The position numbers and the translations under genes are program-made. From the NCBI RefSeq assembly GCF_024679245.1, contig NC_090183.1:46931856-46995855 (forward strand): a DNA stretch of 64,000 bases, given 5' to 3'. The notes under the pieces were generated by a model that saw nothing but the letters and a program-made list of their open reading frames with translations, searched no databases and was not told the DNA's origin. Every line of letters begins with the position of its first letter. Positions within the stretch are counted from its first letter, which is position 1. This document shows, piece after piece, positions 33,857 to 47,954 of the stretch. Source of the stretch: Pseudorasbora parva (Eukaryota; Chordata; Actinopteri; Cypriniformes; Gobionidae).

Positions 33857-33998
33857 TTAATTACAGACGTAATTACATGCAGGTATTTTTAAAATATAAG
33901 TACAATGTAAGAACATGTATGTACACAATAAGTGCATTGTATGAAATTATTAATTACAATGTTAGTACACAGTAGTTAAGGCCACCTGATATAAAGTG
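33857..33998. mobile_element. Half copy of CACTTTATATNAGGTGG MITE
   Basis: It ends GGCCACCTGATATAAAGTGT and matches the left half of the element at 15016-15340 in inverse orientation (shared AATTACATGCAGGTATTTTT and ATTAATTACAATGTTAGTAC). It abuts the last unit of the 75-bp array. Confidence 0.7.
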
Positions 33999-34279
33999 TG
34001 TCCTTTTTAAGACAAAACTCCATTTATCTTTGTTATTTGAAACTTTACAGAGCTTTTACATTCACATTCGCTTTATTACACACTGCATGAAAGGGGAAAT
34101 TCGAAAAAGCTCAAAAGCCCAATAACTTTTTATTAATTTGTTTGGTAGAAAACCTATGGTGTTAAACACTTACACAGACCAGAACTTCCTCTGCAGAGAC
34201 GCAGAACCTCGTTCACTCAGAGAAGGTTCTTTGCTGAATCATTTATTTTTATTTTTAAGAGTAAACGAAAAGCTCTGCA

Positions 34280-34280
<1 letters not shown>

Positions 34281-34347
<67 letters not shown>
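34281..34347. repeat. (AC)n microsatellite
   Basis: A pure AC run. Confidence 0.97.
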
Positions 34348-34349
<2 letters not shown>

Positions 34350-35177
34350 ATCCCATAAGATGATGGTCTCCGAGCCGTTTATGTGTCATTAGTGTCAGAG
34401 TTTGAGGAGAAACTCACTCTGATCCAAAGCTCTTCAGTGCTGAGCACAAACACAGACACTGAACAAACACCCATCCACATATGAAATATATGTATTATAT
34501 ATGAAAAGAGTCCTGTAAATGTCCTCAGGTCTGTATGATTCATTCTCATCACATATACTGCAAAAACTGAAATTAATCACATTTTTGAGGGCCTAAACAC
34601 TTTAAACTCATGTACACGTCAGAAGTGCTGAAAATGTACGTCTGATATAGTTTCAGAATTATGCAAAATGTCTTGATACAAAATTTTAACTCTTCGCGTT
34701 ATGTTTCACGTACGAGTATGAAATTTGGTACACACATGTAACAGCCCAACACCTACAACAAAAGTCCATGGGAGCAAAATCAGATCAGAAAGTTAGATAT
34801 TTGGAATTTTCTCTGCAAACTTTTTGCAGTTTTTGCCATTTCCATACGTTGTACTTCAACAAACTCCACCTAGAGATTTAATTAGATCAACATCATATTT
34901 GGTTAGTCTAATCTTAAGGCCTTGGCGTTGTTAAATTGCAAACATCTTGAGTTTTCGCTGAAAATGTACAAAGTTTGATGTTTCTCCATGACACAGGAAG
35001 TTATTGTAACTCAGGCATACAATGTCCAAGCTGCCCAAAACGTTTACAAATAAAAAAAACTTTAAAATATTTACCTTATTACCTTAATATTCACACTATT
35101 CCTGGGGCTTTCATCGCTGCTTATAGCTTTAATTTCTGTTTGAAATCTTGTTTTTTTTTCGTGTCCTAAGCAGAAAG
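34348..35177. other. Probable dispersed-repeat remnant, no gene
   Basis: The interval 34680-34970 has features of a widespread fish repeat (GTATGAAATTTGGTACACAC, then AACAAACTCCACCTAGAGAT and a CCTTGGCGTTG word), but no second copy in this window confirms it. No coding signal. Confidence 0.35.
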
Positions 35178-35378
35178 AAGATTATTTTTCTCACCCCATT
35201 GGCAGATTATTTATCTTATTTTAAGCAAAAACTCTCTTCATTTTGAGTTATTTCTCCCCAAAACAAGACAATCATTTCTACTTCTCTAGTAAATGTTTCT
35301 TAATGTACGAATTGTTAGATATTTTGACTAGAAACAAGACAAAAATACTAAGGAAGAAAAGCATTTTTGCAGTGTACA
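35178..35378. mobile_element. Foldback MITE, right half only
   Basis: It closely matches 165-365 (shared ATTTTTCTCACCCCATTGGC and TTAAGCAAAAACTCTCTTCA) and ends AAGCATTTTTGCAGTG. The left half is absent. Confidence 0.75.
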
Positions 35379-36476
35379 GTTGTCTCCATGGGTTATAGAC
35401 CTCTCAAAAGTCAGGCAGATACAATTACAGCACAAAGTTCACATGACTCAAAGATTATCCGTGATTGAACTCAACTTAAATGTGGGTCTTTTGCTCACAC
35501 AAACCAATGGCACATAACAGCTCTGGCTCCTGTTTAGATCCACACAAGACATTCAGGTTCGGGACGCGAGTGAATAATGACGGAGTCTGAACTTCTGGAC
35601 GGATAAGAGCCGGAAGACTGATGTTTCATTACTGGCCCCGAAAGCATCTGGAGTTCACGCGGATGTCGAGTTCTGAGCTGAAATATGATTTCCGTCCCTC
35701 TGAGGCTGTTATCACGGCACATAGGTGGTCTTCAGAGCCGTCTGTCAGATTTATTGATACCCCTCGCTGCGGGACTTTGTCTTCTTGTTGAATGTCAGCT
35801 GTGTAATAACACAATAACCAGAAAAAACTAAGTACTTCTGCTGACAAAGCATTTATTCTGTCAACACGAGCTGTCATGGTTTGATCAGGCAGGTGCTGAT
35901 GAAGACGGCGGGGAAACCTTGGAAAGCTCAACCGCTTTAGGCTGCTATTATACCTATTCGGCTTAAATAAACTAATTACAATAAGTCATGGTCAATAATT
36001 ATAAAAGAGCGGCCACGGCAGTCGAGGTAATAACATGCGTAAGAGCAGCAGAAAGAAATGTAAAGGTAAAGCTAATTGTGTCTGATAAGGTTTCGGTTAA
36101 ACAGCAGTTTGGGACCGAGAGGCTCCAGGCATGAGATTCCCATTAAAACAATTACCTCCGTAAAAACACGTGAAAGTCACTGAATGAGCTTCTGGAAGTG
36201 TATTATATAGATCGCACTTCAGGCCTGAAATTCACCGTTTTAAAGAAATCAAAGAGAAGCAAGTGTTTCTTTATATTAAAATAAAAATAAAACGTTGAAA
36301 CATCCTGTAACTTTCAGAGCTCAGACGTCTGCAGCCACACTGATGAACTGTCCACATTTACCAGACACACACACACACATATATAATTTAAATTAAATGT
36401 AATATTTTAAAACAAATACATACACTAAATATTATTCACATTCATTTTAAAATAAATTTGATGTTGTAATATAAAT
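35379..36476. other. No gene recognised; candidate conserved non-coding DNA
   Basis: The segment 35930-36190 is repeat-free with clustered AT-rich homeodomain-type words (AACTAATTACAATAAGTCAT). Short AC at 36363-36378. No exon supported. Confidence 0.35.
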
Positions 36477-38800
36477 GTCTATAGACCCAATATAGTCTGG
36501 GTTAACTATAGACCTGATATAGTCTGGGTTAACTATAGACCCAATATAGTCTGGGTTAACTATAGACCTGATATAGTCTGGGTTAACTATAGACCCAATA
36601 AAGTCTGGGTTAACTATAGACTCGATATAGTCTTGGTTAACTATAGACCTGATATAGTCTGGGTTAACTATAGACCTGAAATAGTTTGGGTTAACTATAG
36701 ACCTGATATAGTCTGGGTTCACAATAGACCAGATGTAATTTGGGTTAACTATAGACCCGATATAGTCTGGGTTAACTATAGACCTGATATAGTCTCAGTC
36801 AACTATAGACGTAATATAGTCTGGGTTAACTATAGACCTGATTTATTCTGAGTTAACTATAGACCTGATATAGTCTGGGTTAACTATAGACCTGATATAG
36901 TCTGGGTTCACAATAGACCAGATGTAATTTGGGTTAACTATAGACCCGATATAGTCTGGGTTAACTATAGACCTGATATAGTCTCAGTAAACTATAGACG
37001 TGATATAGTCTGGGTTGACTATAGACCTGATATAGTCTGGGTTAACTATAGACGTGATATAGTCTGAGTTTACTATAGACCCAATATAGTCTGGGTTAAC
37101 TATAGACCCGATATAGTCTGGGTTAACAATAGACCCAATATAGTCTGGGTTAAATATAGACCCAATATAGTCTGGGTTAACTATAGACTCGATATAGTCT
37201 GGGTTAACTATAGACCTGATATAGTCTGGGTTAACTATAGACCTGATATAGTCTGAGTTAACTATAGACTCAATATAGTGTGGGTTAACTATAGAACTGA
37301 TATATTCTGGGTTAACTATAGACCCGATGTAGTCTGGGTTAACTATATATGTGATATAGTCTGGGTTAACTATAGACCTGATATAGTCTGGGTTAACTAT
37401 AGACCTGATATAGTCTGGGTTAACTATAGACCCGATATAGTCTGGATTAACTATAGACCTGATGTAGTCTGGGTTAACTATAGACCTGATATAGTCTGGG
37501 TTAACTATAGACCTGATATAGTCTGGGTTAACTATAGACCCGATATAGTCTGGGTTAACTATAAACCTGATATAGTCTGGGTTAACTATAGACCTGATAT
37601 AGTCTGGATTAACTATAGACCCGATATAGTCTGGATTAACTATAGACCCGATATAGTCTGGATTAACTATAGACCTGATGTAGTTTGGGTTAACTATAGA
37701 CGTGATATAGTCTGGGTTAACTATAGACCTGATGTAGTTTGGGTTAACTATAGACCTTACGTAGTTTGGGTTAACTATAGACCCAATATAGTCTGAGTTA
37801 ACTATAGACCTTATGTAGTTTTGGTTAACTATAGACCCGATATAGTCTGGGTTAACTATAGACTTGATATAGTCTGGGTTAACTGTAGACCTGATATAGT
37901 TTGTGTTAACTATAGACCTGATATAGTCTGGGTTAACTATAGACCTGATGTAGTTTGGGTTAACTATAGACCCGATATAGTCTGGGTTAACTATAGACCC
38001 GATATAGTCTGGATTAACTATAGACCTGATTTAGTTTGGGTTAACTATAGACCTGATGTAGTTTGGGTTAACTATACACCCGATATAGTCTGGGTTAACT
38101 ATAGACCTGATATAGTCTCAGTCAACTATAGACGTGATATAGTCTGGGTTAACTATAGACCTGATGTAGTTGGGGTTAACTATAGACCCAATATAGTCTG
38201 GGTTAACTATAGACCTTATGTAGTTTGGGTTAACTATAGACCCGATATAGTCTGGGTTAACTATAGACCTGATATAGTCTGGGTTAACTATAGACCTGAT
38301 ATACTTTGGGTTAACTATAGACCCAATATAGTCTGGGTTAACTATAGACCCAATATAGTCTGGGTTAACTATAGACCTTATGTAGTTTGGGTTAACTATA
38401 GACCTGATATAGTCTGGGTTAACTATAGACCTGATGTAGTTTGGGTTAACTATAGACCCAATATAGTCTAGGTTAACTATAGACCTGATATAGTCAAAGT
38501 CAACTATAGACCCGATATAGTCTGGGTTAATTATAGACCTGATGTAGTCTGGGTTAACTATAGACCTGATATAGTCTGGGTTAACTATAGACCTGATATA
38601 GTCTGGGTTAATTATAGGCCTGATATAGTCTCAGTCAACTATAGACATGATATAGTCTGGGTTAACTATAGACCTGATATAGTCTGGGTTAACTATAGAC
38701 CTGATATAGTCTCAGTCAACTATAGACGTGATATAGTCTGGGTCAACTATAGACCTGATATAGTCTCAGTCAACTATAGACTTGATATAGTCTGGCTGTG
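36477..38800. repeat. 27-bp palindrome-bearing minisatellite, about 86 units
   Basis: The consensus unit is CTATAGACCTGATATAGTCT followed by GGGTTAA. Each unit contains ACTATA and TATAGT arms around a 7-base loop, so each can fold as a small hairpin. Variation is concentrated in the loop (GACCTGA, GACCCGA, GACCCAA, GACGTGA), with some ATGTAGTTTGG variants and TCTCAGTCAAC variants. Because the period is nine codons, long open frames with a NYRPDIVWV repeat exist on the plus strand and NPDYIRSIV on the minus strand. They are artefacts. Confidence 0.97.
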
Positions 38801-39828
38801 AGTAACCAACATCTATCCAAAATAACCTTGAATTTGGTTACACGTTGTTTTTACCAAAATAACTTGCGAGATGTGTGATTTTCCATCATATAAGCAAAGT
38901 CCACAGGGATTATAAGGTGTTTGGTGTAATTTCTTGACATATTCATGTAATTGATGATTAGTCTATTCTAGAGCTATGGTTAGATGTCTCTTATTATAGG
39001 CTGTGTTTGGATGGCTAAGACATGTTTGAGCTCCACACACCCCTGGAGTTCTCGTCTGCTGTAGGATCTTGATTAGCTGGTTCAGGTGTGTTTAATTGGG
39101 GTTGGAGCAGAACGATTGGACATCCCTTCATTTATATGACAGATAAAAAAAAGTGAATTATCCATAAAAATTATTCCTGGGATCCTCGTTGCTGCCAGCG
39201 TCTGTGTGCATCTTTTCGCAGACGAACTTGCCGTTTAATTAGCAGAATGGCGTCTCCTTGAGTCTCTGACCTTATTTGTTTGCGCCGAGGTAATTTCATT
39301 ATGGCATGCGATTCCCTGAGCTCCTGGTGTTAACGCGAAACGCTGGCAGGAGACGGGCGAAGGATTTGGCACTGGACCGCTGAACGGAGAAGCCGCGAGA
39401 ACAATACGACTCTTTCATGTTGACAAATTCCATTAGCGAGCAAAAGGTTGTGCTTATGGAGCGTTTTATTTATGATAATAGCTCAGCATAAAGTGGAGAA
39501 ATATCCATCACCTGCCACCTATAGACAGACACAATGGCCTTCCTGTCTGTCTCGCTGCTGTCAGCCTGCGCTTTCTGGCAGGTTCAGGTTAATCGCTACA
39601 GGAAAGGAAGATGTTTTACACTCTCAGCTCTGACATCCAGGAGGAGAATCAGTCATGCAGGAACAAGCTGCAGAAAAAAAGATGTTCTTTTCTCACCGTG
39701 TGTTATTAATCCACACCGAACAGTCAGTGTATGGTGTGTGTTAAACTGGGTAACACTTGGTTAGAGCATTAGTAGATGTCTGTAAATGCCTTATTTAGAT
39801 GCTCTGCATAATATATTCTCTTTACTAT
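38801..39828. other. No gene recognised; candidate conserved non-coding DNA
   Basis: The stretch 39030-39120 contains the common fish transposon-terminus words TTGATTAGCTGGTTCAGGTG and TGGGGTTGGAGC. The stretch 39170-39480 is unique, of balanced composition, and looks like an enhancer-type element (CCGTTTAATTAGCAGAATGG, TTATTTATGATAATAGC). No exon is supported. Confidence 0.35.
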
Positions 39829-40190
39829 CAATCAATCAATCAATTAATCAATCAATCAGCTTTATTTATATCGCTCTTCTCCAACGCCGATTGTGTCAGA
39901 GCAGCTTCAGTGTTAAACAGGACAATACTGCAGCAGAATTAGATTTGGCTGTACAGTCGTTCTGGAGTAAACAGTGATGTTATCAGCTTATTTTAATTTA
40001 TCATAGAGAGACAATGTTGGCAGATCAGTATTATAGTTTATAGAATTAAATAAGACCTCATTAATTAATGTTATTTGTATATTTAGTTGCCCATCAGGGC
40101 ATGATGGAGAAAAATAAACCTTAGAGAAACCAGACTCAGTTCTCCTCTGGCCTATTAACACAAAGTGGAGGATTATTATTCTGGACACCT
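39829..40190. repeat. (ATCA)n with adjoining dispersed repeat
   Basis: A CAATCAATCAATCA run (39829-39860) leads into GCTTTATTTATATCGCTCTT and AGAGCAGCTTCAGTG, a very common fish interspersed repeat of uncertain class. The repeat continues, diverged, to about 40150. Confidence 0.5.
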
Positions 40191-40869
40191 TACAGCTTAG
40201 AAATCATATTAGCAAGAGACGGGTGAAGTAACTATAAGGGACTATGTTATATTAGGGGCTATAAGTAACTACACGTCAACTTATTCTAAACCGAACCCCA
40301 AACTTACAATACTCTAGATTGAAGTTACTCATAGATTGACTCAAATTGACCATCATTCTTAGTTCATGTTGTTAACAAAAGGAAAACATCAGTACCAAAA
40401 AGTTCAGCTTTAGTTCCTCTCTCAAAGTGATTATAGACAGAATCAATGAAGAAATTTCAGCCCTTGCATTGCATCTCATCAGTTGTAGCGAAGGGTTTTT
40501 TAATGAGACAGAAATGCTCATGGCAGAGGAACAGTGATCCTGACATCCTCAGCTTTGGTCAATTAGGGAGGAGAAACTGAGGCGAGAGAGATTGAGAACG
40601 AGAACCAGTAGCAGGAGAGCAGAAACCGCAGCCTATGAGCAGAGACGAATGTAAGGCAGAGGTCTTGTAACTTCACATCATGTGGGTCTTTAGTCTCAAC
40701 ACACAAACCCAGCAGGAAAGAGACGCTCGGCACAGGTTGGACCTATTAGGACAGCTTAGTAATTCAAGAAGATGCAATTTGAAGAAAGCAGACAGAAATA
40801 TAAAACATGCACGTTTCTGTATGCACTTTCCAGCAGACAGACTGTCTTCCCAGACAGATGGACCGACGG
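40191..40869. other. No gene recognised
   Basis: Unique-looking sequence with GTTATAGACAGAATC and similar words. No domains in any frame. Confidence 0.5.
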
Positions 40870-41605
<736 letters not shown>

Positions 41606-42424
41606 TGATTTAGCCGTTGAAATCTGTGCTCAGGAACTCGATCCTATCGCTTAAATAGTTAAGTGTTTTATGAGGAAAATGTTTCCAAATGTCTTTCCAA
41701 AAACTTCCCTGACCACACCAAAGAAACGCTACAGTAATATTGTATTTCATCCAAATTCTCCTGCGTGATTGTCTGACTTTGGTGTAATTGCATCAGAAAA
41801 TTGAGCCTCTGACATGCGAGAAGAGTTCAGATGGAGATGCTGAGGTCTCTGCCTCTCTTTGAAGGAGGAAGACTCTTTGGCTGCAGGTTACAGCGTCCAA
41901 ATGAGCTCAGAGCTGGAAAGAGCAGACTTATGCCTCTCCTTATGTTTTCTCAGCTTCTGGAAAAAGACAAGTAATGATTCGGTACACACTGTACCCACCC
42001 TAACCCTACAAAGATACTTCATAATCTTCCACCTAATGTTTTTTTAACAATAAAATAAAAATCAAGTGCTGTCCTGTTTCCTCTTGTTGTATAGACTGTT
42101 GGACTGATGTTTTTATCACCACATCTACAATGGCAGATGTCTGTGACGTCCATGAGTCTATACTGCTGTTCATGAAATGGCAATCTTCTACTCTAGTAAA
42201 CACAGCGGCTTGTGTAACTAACGGACACATCCGATGCTGAGCTGAGTGTCTTTCATTGTGTCTCAGAAATACAAACTTGTTGAGAGCAACAACAGCAAAG
42301 ACTGAAATGATGTGGCTCGGTTCCAATGCCTGGTGAGCTCAGTGTGTAGGTTGCATTTTAAGGGGACATTCATGTCATTGTAAATGTGGATGTTCCTAAA
42401 GGTTTCATCTTCATGCACACATTC
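41606..42424. other. No gene recognised
   Basis: Unique-looking sequence with no supported feature. Confidence 0.5.
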
Positions 42425-43197
42425 ACAATACTGCCAGAAGTATTGGGCCGCTCCTCCAGATCCCTGAGTTCAGGTGTTGGATCTCTTCATGGCCACAGGT
42501 GTGTAACTCCAGCTCTCGGCCTGCAGACGCTTCTACACACATTAGTGAAAGAATGGGTCGCTCTCAGGAGCTCAGTGAACTCAAGCGTGGGGCCGTGATA
42601 GGCTGACACCTGTGCAATAAGACCATTCCTGACATTTCCTCACTACTAAATATTCCACGCTCAACTGTTAGTGGGATTAGAACAAAGATTATATGGGGTT
42701 GTTTTTCAGGGATTGGCCTCTTAGTTCCAGTGAAAGGAACTCTTAATGCTTCATCAAGACATTTTGGACAATTTCATGCTCCGGACTTTGTGGGATCAGT
42801 TTGTGGACGGCCCCTTCCTGTCCCAGCATGACTGCGCTCCAGTGCACAAAGCGTCGCTCCATAAAGACATGGATGAGGAGTTTGGTGTGGAGGAACTGGA
42901 CTGGCCTGCACAGAGTCCTGAGCTCAACCCGATAGAACAGCTTTGGGATGAATTAGAGCGGAGACTGAGAGCCAGGCCTTCTCGTCCAACATCAGTGCCT
43001 GACCTCACAAATGAGCTTCTAGAAGAATGGGCAAAAATCCCCATAAACACACTCCTAAACCTTGAGGAAAGCCTTCCCAGAAGAGCTGGAGCTGTTAGAG
43101 AGGGTGGGCCGACTCCAGATTAAACCTTATGAAGCTCAATAGTTCATGTGCATGTAAAGGCAGGCGTTTCGAAACTTTCGGTAATTTAATGTATGTC
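42425..43197 (+). pseudogene. Tc1-like transposon, internally deleted, DDE end preserved
   Basis: The left end reads ACTGCCAGAAGTATTGGG, then the 5' part with GRSQELSELKRGAVIG in the transposase start frame (42554-42606). Near 42690 an internal deletion joins this to the DDE core. From 42746 an open frame of 125 codons encodes SQHDCAPVHKA (second catalytic Asp), SPELNPIEQLWDELERRLR (region of the third catalytic acidic residue), then the C-terminal segment to a stop at 43123. The first catalytic Asp region and most of the HTH domain are missing. It is the same family as the fragment at 3056-3474. Confidence 0.88.
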
Positions 43198-45324
43198 TTT
43201 TGTGAAGGAAGCCATTTTATAATGCATTGAAAACAACTAAAAAAAATAAATAAAAAACACTGTCTTAGAAATATAGTTCACTTTAATGGATAATGTTTAC
43301 AACAGACTATTTTTAGTCTAATACTCGAGTCTAATTCTAGAGTTGTTTGCTTATTATATAGTCAGCTAAGCATACATTTATTCAATTAACAGATGTTTTT
43401 TTTTTTTTTTTTTATCCAAGATTTGTTCTAAGAACGCTTTCCTTATTAAGCTATAACAACGTTAATTCTGGACATTCTCTCAACATTCAAACTGTCCAGA
43501 TTAAAAAAAAAAAATGTTTAAAAGCGTTTTTCTTGGTTATGTTATCATATGGGGAACATTTCATTGTATGATTTTTAGTAGTAAAATTTTAAAAATGTAA
43601 GACGAATGTCTAACACAAACATTTTTTAAGACAATTAAAAACAGATAGTGTGTGAAAGTTCTGTTAATGTTACTGGAAGAACATTTGTTAACATTCCCTG
43701 TTTGCCCATTGTCCTGGAAAATAAAGATTGTTTAAATTTGCATGCATATATATACTAATGATTGCCCTTTATGACTGCACTAACCGTACAGATGAGCTGA
43801 AAGCCAGCAGCCATGAACTAAAAAGCCCAAAAGTCACATTTCAATGTTAAGGGTTCTTTAAGAGAAGGTTTCTCAAGGTAAACCGGCAAGGACAGCGCGG
43901 CTGTTTATTCCTCAATGCTTTACTGCACTTATAAACACATTTGCATAATTTGGTTACTTATGCACTAAATCAAAATTCTGTTCTTTATATTTAGAGCCTG
44001 GCCTCTTAATTTGCAATCAGGAAATGCTACAAAGGACTTTTGTGGAGTACGGCAAATCAACAGAACGGCAAATGAGCGCTGAAAAATGAGAATGATTTTG
44101 ATAGCCGTCCGCTCCTCCCTCTCGCCCCCACCCAGCCACTTTAGCTGCATAATCTAGTAAAGATTAAAAATAACTATCATAAAGCAGGCATTCCCTGAAA
44201 GTAATCCACCTCCACGGAAGAGGACGGGCCCGCTCCGGCTCGCTCTGTCAGCCTGTATTTTAAACAGTTCTAATCATATACCTTTGTGGACACTTAATTA
44301 AAATTACAAAACCAATTTTAATCTGTAGTCCAATTAATATGCAAATATATGCAAATGTAGCGAAACAAGGTGGTGATTAAGTTAAGAACACTCTCCTTTA
44401 AGTGTGAAAACAAACCCTGTTTTTTTCTCTCTAGTTCTCTCTGATGGATTGTAATGTTTACTGGGCTCACGCTGAGCGGCAGAAAATAGCCTTTCCAGAG
44501 TCATCTTTGAGAACGCGGTCCGTCATTTATACTCATCGCTGTAATTCAGCTAAAGGTCGTGACAAAGTGAGACGGTCATAGCTTTTTAACATGCACCGGC
44601 TGATTTCCGGAGCTCTAGGTGAGTGCGGTGACAAAAGCATGGCCGTATTTCTAATTAGGCCTTGGAGATGGTCGTTCAAAGTCATTTCTGGAGGGGCCGT
44701 CCAGTCCAGGTAATGACTAGAGCTCAGCACCGTGCGGGTTATGTCGGGGACGGGTAAAGCAAGAGATGAGTGAGGCTGCAAAAGGCCACAAAAGAAAACT
44801 TTCCTCCTCCCAATTATTTTATTCCAGAAGGTTAAAATGACACTTTCCACAAACAGAGTTTCCACTCGAGGAATCAGACCCTTCGCTCATCACGCCACCT
44901 TACGCACTTAAAATAGACGTCTATAAGTTGGGCTTAATTAGAGAGGTTTCTGATGAAACGGCAAAAACAATGGGAACGACAGCAGACGTGTCCACAATTT
45001 ACATCCCGGCCGAGTCACGCAGGGCTGTCGGACTCTAATTAGTTGTGTTTGAGAAGAAAATGTTCGTTTTTTTTCATGTCCTTAACAAACCACGGAGAAG
45101 CGAAGACATGCAAATGAAGATCTCCAACACAAATATATCACACAATTAATGAGAAGCCAGAACAGCAGAACTGAGTGGATGTGCAGGTGACACTGGGGAA
45201 GCTTCTGTAAACTTCTGTAAAGTGGCCTTGTGATGGTTTTGTGATGGAAACAGTAAAATGCAACCAAAAATAGAATAGCAGAAGCATTGGCATTGGCTCT
45301 TGAGAATATTAACACAAAAAAACT
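43198..45324. other. No gene recognised; candidate conserved non-coding DNA at 44150-44880
   Basis: T run at 43396-43413. From about 43900 the sequence is repeat-free and from 44160 to 44880 it has the look of ancient non-coding elements: TTAAAATTACAAAACCAATT, two ATATGCAAAT octamer-like words at 44337-44356, and GGCCGTATTTCTAATTAGGC at 44641. Frames across it are closed or lack domains. Confidence 0.35.
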
Positions 45325-45591
45325 GGGTAACACTTTATTTTAGGGTTCAGTTATTAACTATTAACTAGTGTCTTATGATCATGCATATTACTAGGATATT
45401 GTCTGTTTATGAGCACTTCTAAAGCTCATATTAATGCCTTATTCTGCATGAGCTTATTCTACATCCCTTAATCCGACCCAATACCTAAACTTAAACGCTA
45501 CAAAAACTACCTTACTAACTATTAATAAGCAGTAAATTAGGAGTTTATTGAGGCAGAAGTCGGAGTTAATAGTGAATATGTGTCCTAAATT
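45325..45591 (-). mobile_element. MITE, inverse copy of the element at 6341
   Basis: It opens GGGTAACACTTTATTTTA and aligns with the reverse complement of 6341-6610 through ACATCCCTTAATCCGACCCA and TTGAGGCAGAAGTCG. The right terminus is lost. Confidence 0.8.
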
Positions 45592-45650
45592 ACTACATTT
45601 TTATAGCCTACAAACAGTATTTTATATCCCTCTAAACCTAAACCTACCCA

Positions 45651-45702
<52 letters not shown>

Positions 45703-45842
45703 CTTTCTGCACTTTTACATTTTCAAAACATTACTTAGTATGTTTTTAAGCTCTTTTCCTCATGGGGGCCAAATAATTCCCCAAAAGGACAACATTGACT
45801 GGTATTACTATCCTTGTGTGCCCGCATCATAGGGACTAGCAG

Positions 45843-45844
<2 letters not shown>
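45592..45844. repeat. Dispersed repeat relative, expanded by (AC)n
   Basis: It shares CCTAAACCTACCCATCACA with the repeat at 21120-21410. An AC run (45651-45698) has grown inside that word. It then continues with AGAACTTTCTGCACTTTTAC as in the other copy. Confidence 0.55.

Positions 45845-45920
<76 letters not shown>
45845..45920. repeat. (AC)n microsatellite
   Basis: A pure AC run of about 76 bp. Confidence 0.97.
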
Positions 45921-45922
<2 letters not shown>

Positions 45923-46319
45923 GCAGTGGCAGGAGGACGGAGCTTTTAAAGCACATGAAGAGATGGATGTGTCTCCGACGCGGTGCGAGACAGGACACGT
46001 GAAGAAAGGTATTACTGATGGTGCTGTCGACTCACTCCGCCGAGACCTTCACTCAATAGTCATTTGAAAATGAAATCAGGAGGTTTGACTGAGTAATAAA
46101 ACAGATCGTTTGCAGCGAGCGAGGCACTTAGGACGAATGCCACCAAATATCTCATTTCTTAATCAACAGCAATTTCACTGATGACTTTATCTCTGATTGG
46201 ATTAAAGATAAATTTCAAAGTCAAAAATCATTTGATCTAATTCTCTTTATTGGTAATAATCTGACATCGTCCCTGAGCTGCAACCAATCAAAACGCTCAT
46301 TGATTTTAGCCGACCAAGC

Positions 46320-46350
<31 letters not shown>

Positions 46351-46464
46351 CGATTCCACTCCATTGCTAACTAACTTTAAAAGATCTCTGCTCTGCGACC
46401 CGGAGCTGTTTTTTTGTGTTTTTAAAGCTGTAAGCCAGACGTCAGGGTTTAACACATGCTACTA
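45921..46464. other. No gene recognised; short (AC)n at 46323-46350
   Basis: The segment 46010-46310 is unique with AT-rich homeodomain-type words and could be regulatory. No exon. Confidence 0.35.
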
Positions 46465-46865
46465 CACTACAAACAACGCTCTTCTTATTTAGTGTTTTTG
46501 TCTTGCTTCCAGTCCAAATATCTAAATATTCTTAAATCAAGATGCATTTACTAGATCAGTATAATGACATACAATATTTGTTCTTGTTTTCTGGGGGAAA
46601 AATATCTAAATGAAGAGAGTTTTTGCTTAAAACGGGCACAATTATTTACCAGTGGATTGAGAAAAATAATCTTATTTCTGTTCGGAAACAAAAAACAAGA
46701 TTTCAATCAGAAATAAGATCATGATCATTTTGCCTAAACTTCATTTTGATTTTAAGTTTCAACAAAACTAGAAAACATATCTTATGCCGTTTGACTTATA
46801 TAGTAAATGCATCTTGACTAGAAACAAGACGAAATTCCTGAGTAAGAAGAGCATCATTTGCAGTG
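46465..46865. mobile_element. Foldback MITE, complete copy (about 401 bp)
   Basis: It starts CACTACAAACAACGCTCTTC and ends GAAGAGCATCATTTGCAGTG, with inverted halves meeting near 46670. It is flanked by TA on both sides, a possible 2-bp target duplication. Confidence 0.8.

Positions 46866-47954
<1,089 letters not shown>

Noticed and set aside
33028..33975. 222-codon frame with a 25-residue repeat
   Set aside because: Created by the 75-bp period. It has no upstream promoter or splice context specific to it, and one unit's change (AAATTAAC to AAATGAAC) simply ends it.
36447..38471. Frames of 172 and 216 codons with a nine-residue repeat
   Set aside because: Period of 27 bp keeps frames open on both strands. 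Indels and stops divide them at random.
36477..38800. CRISPR-like array of palindromic direct repeats
   Set aside because: Units are contiguous with no unique spacers, and the surrounding DNA is animal transposons.
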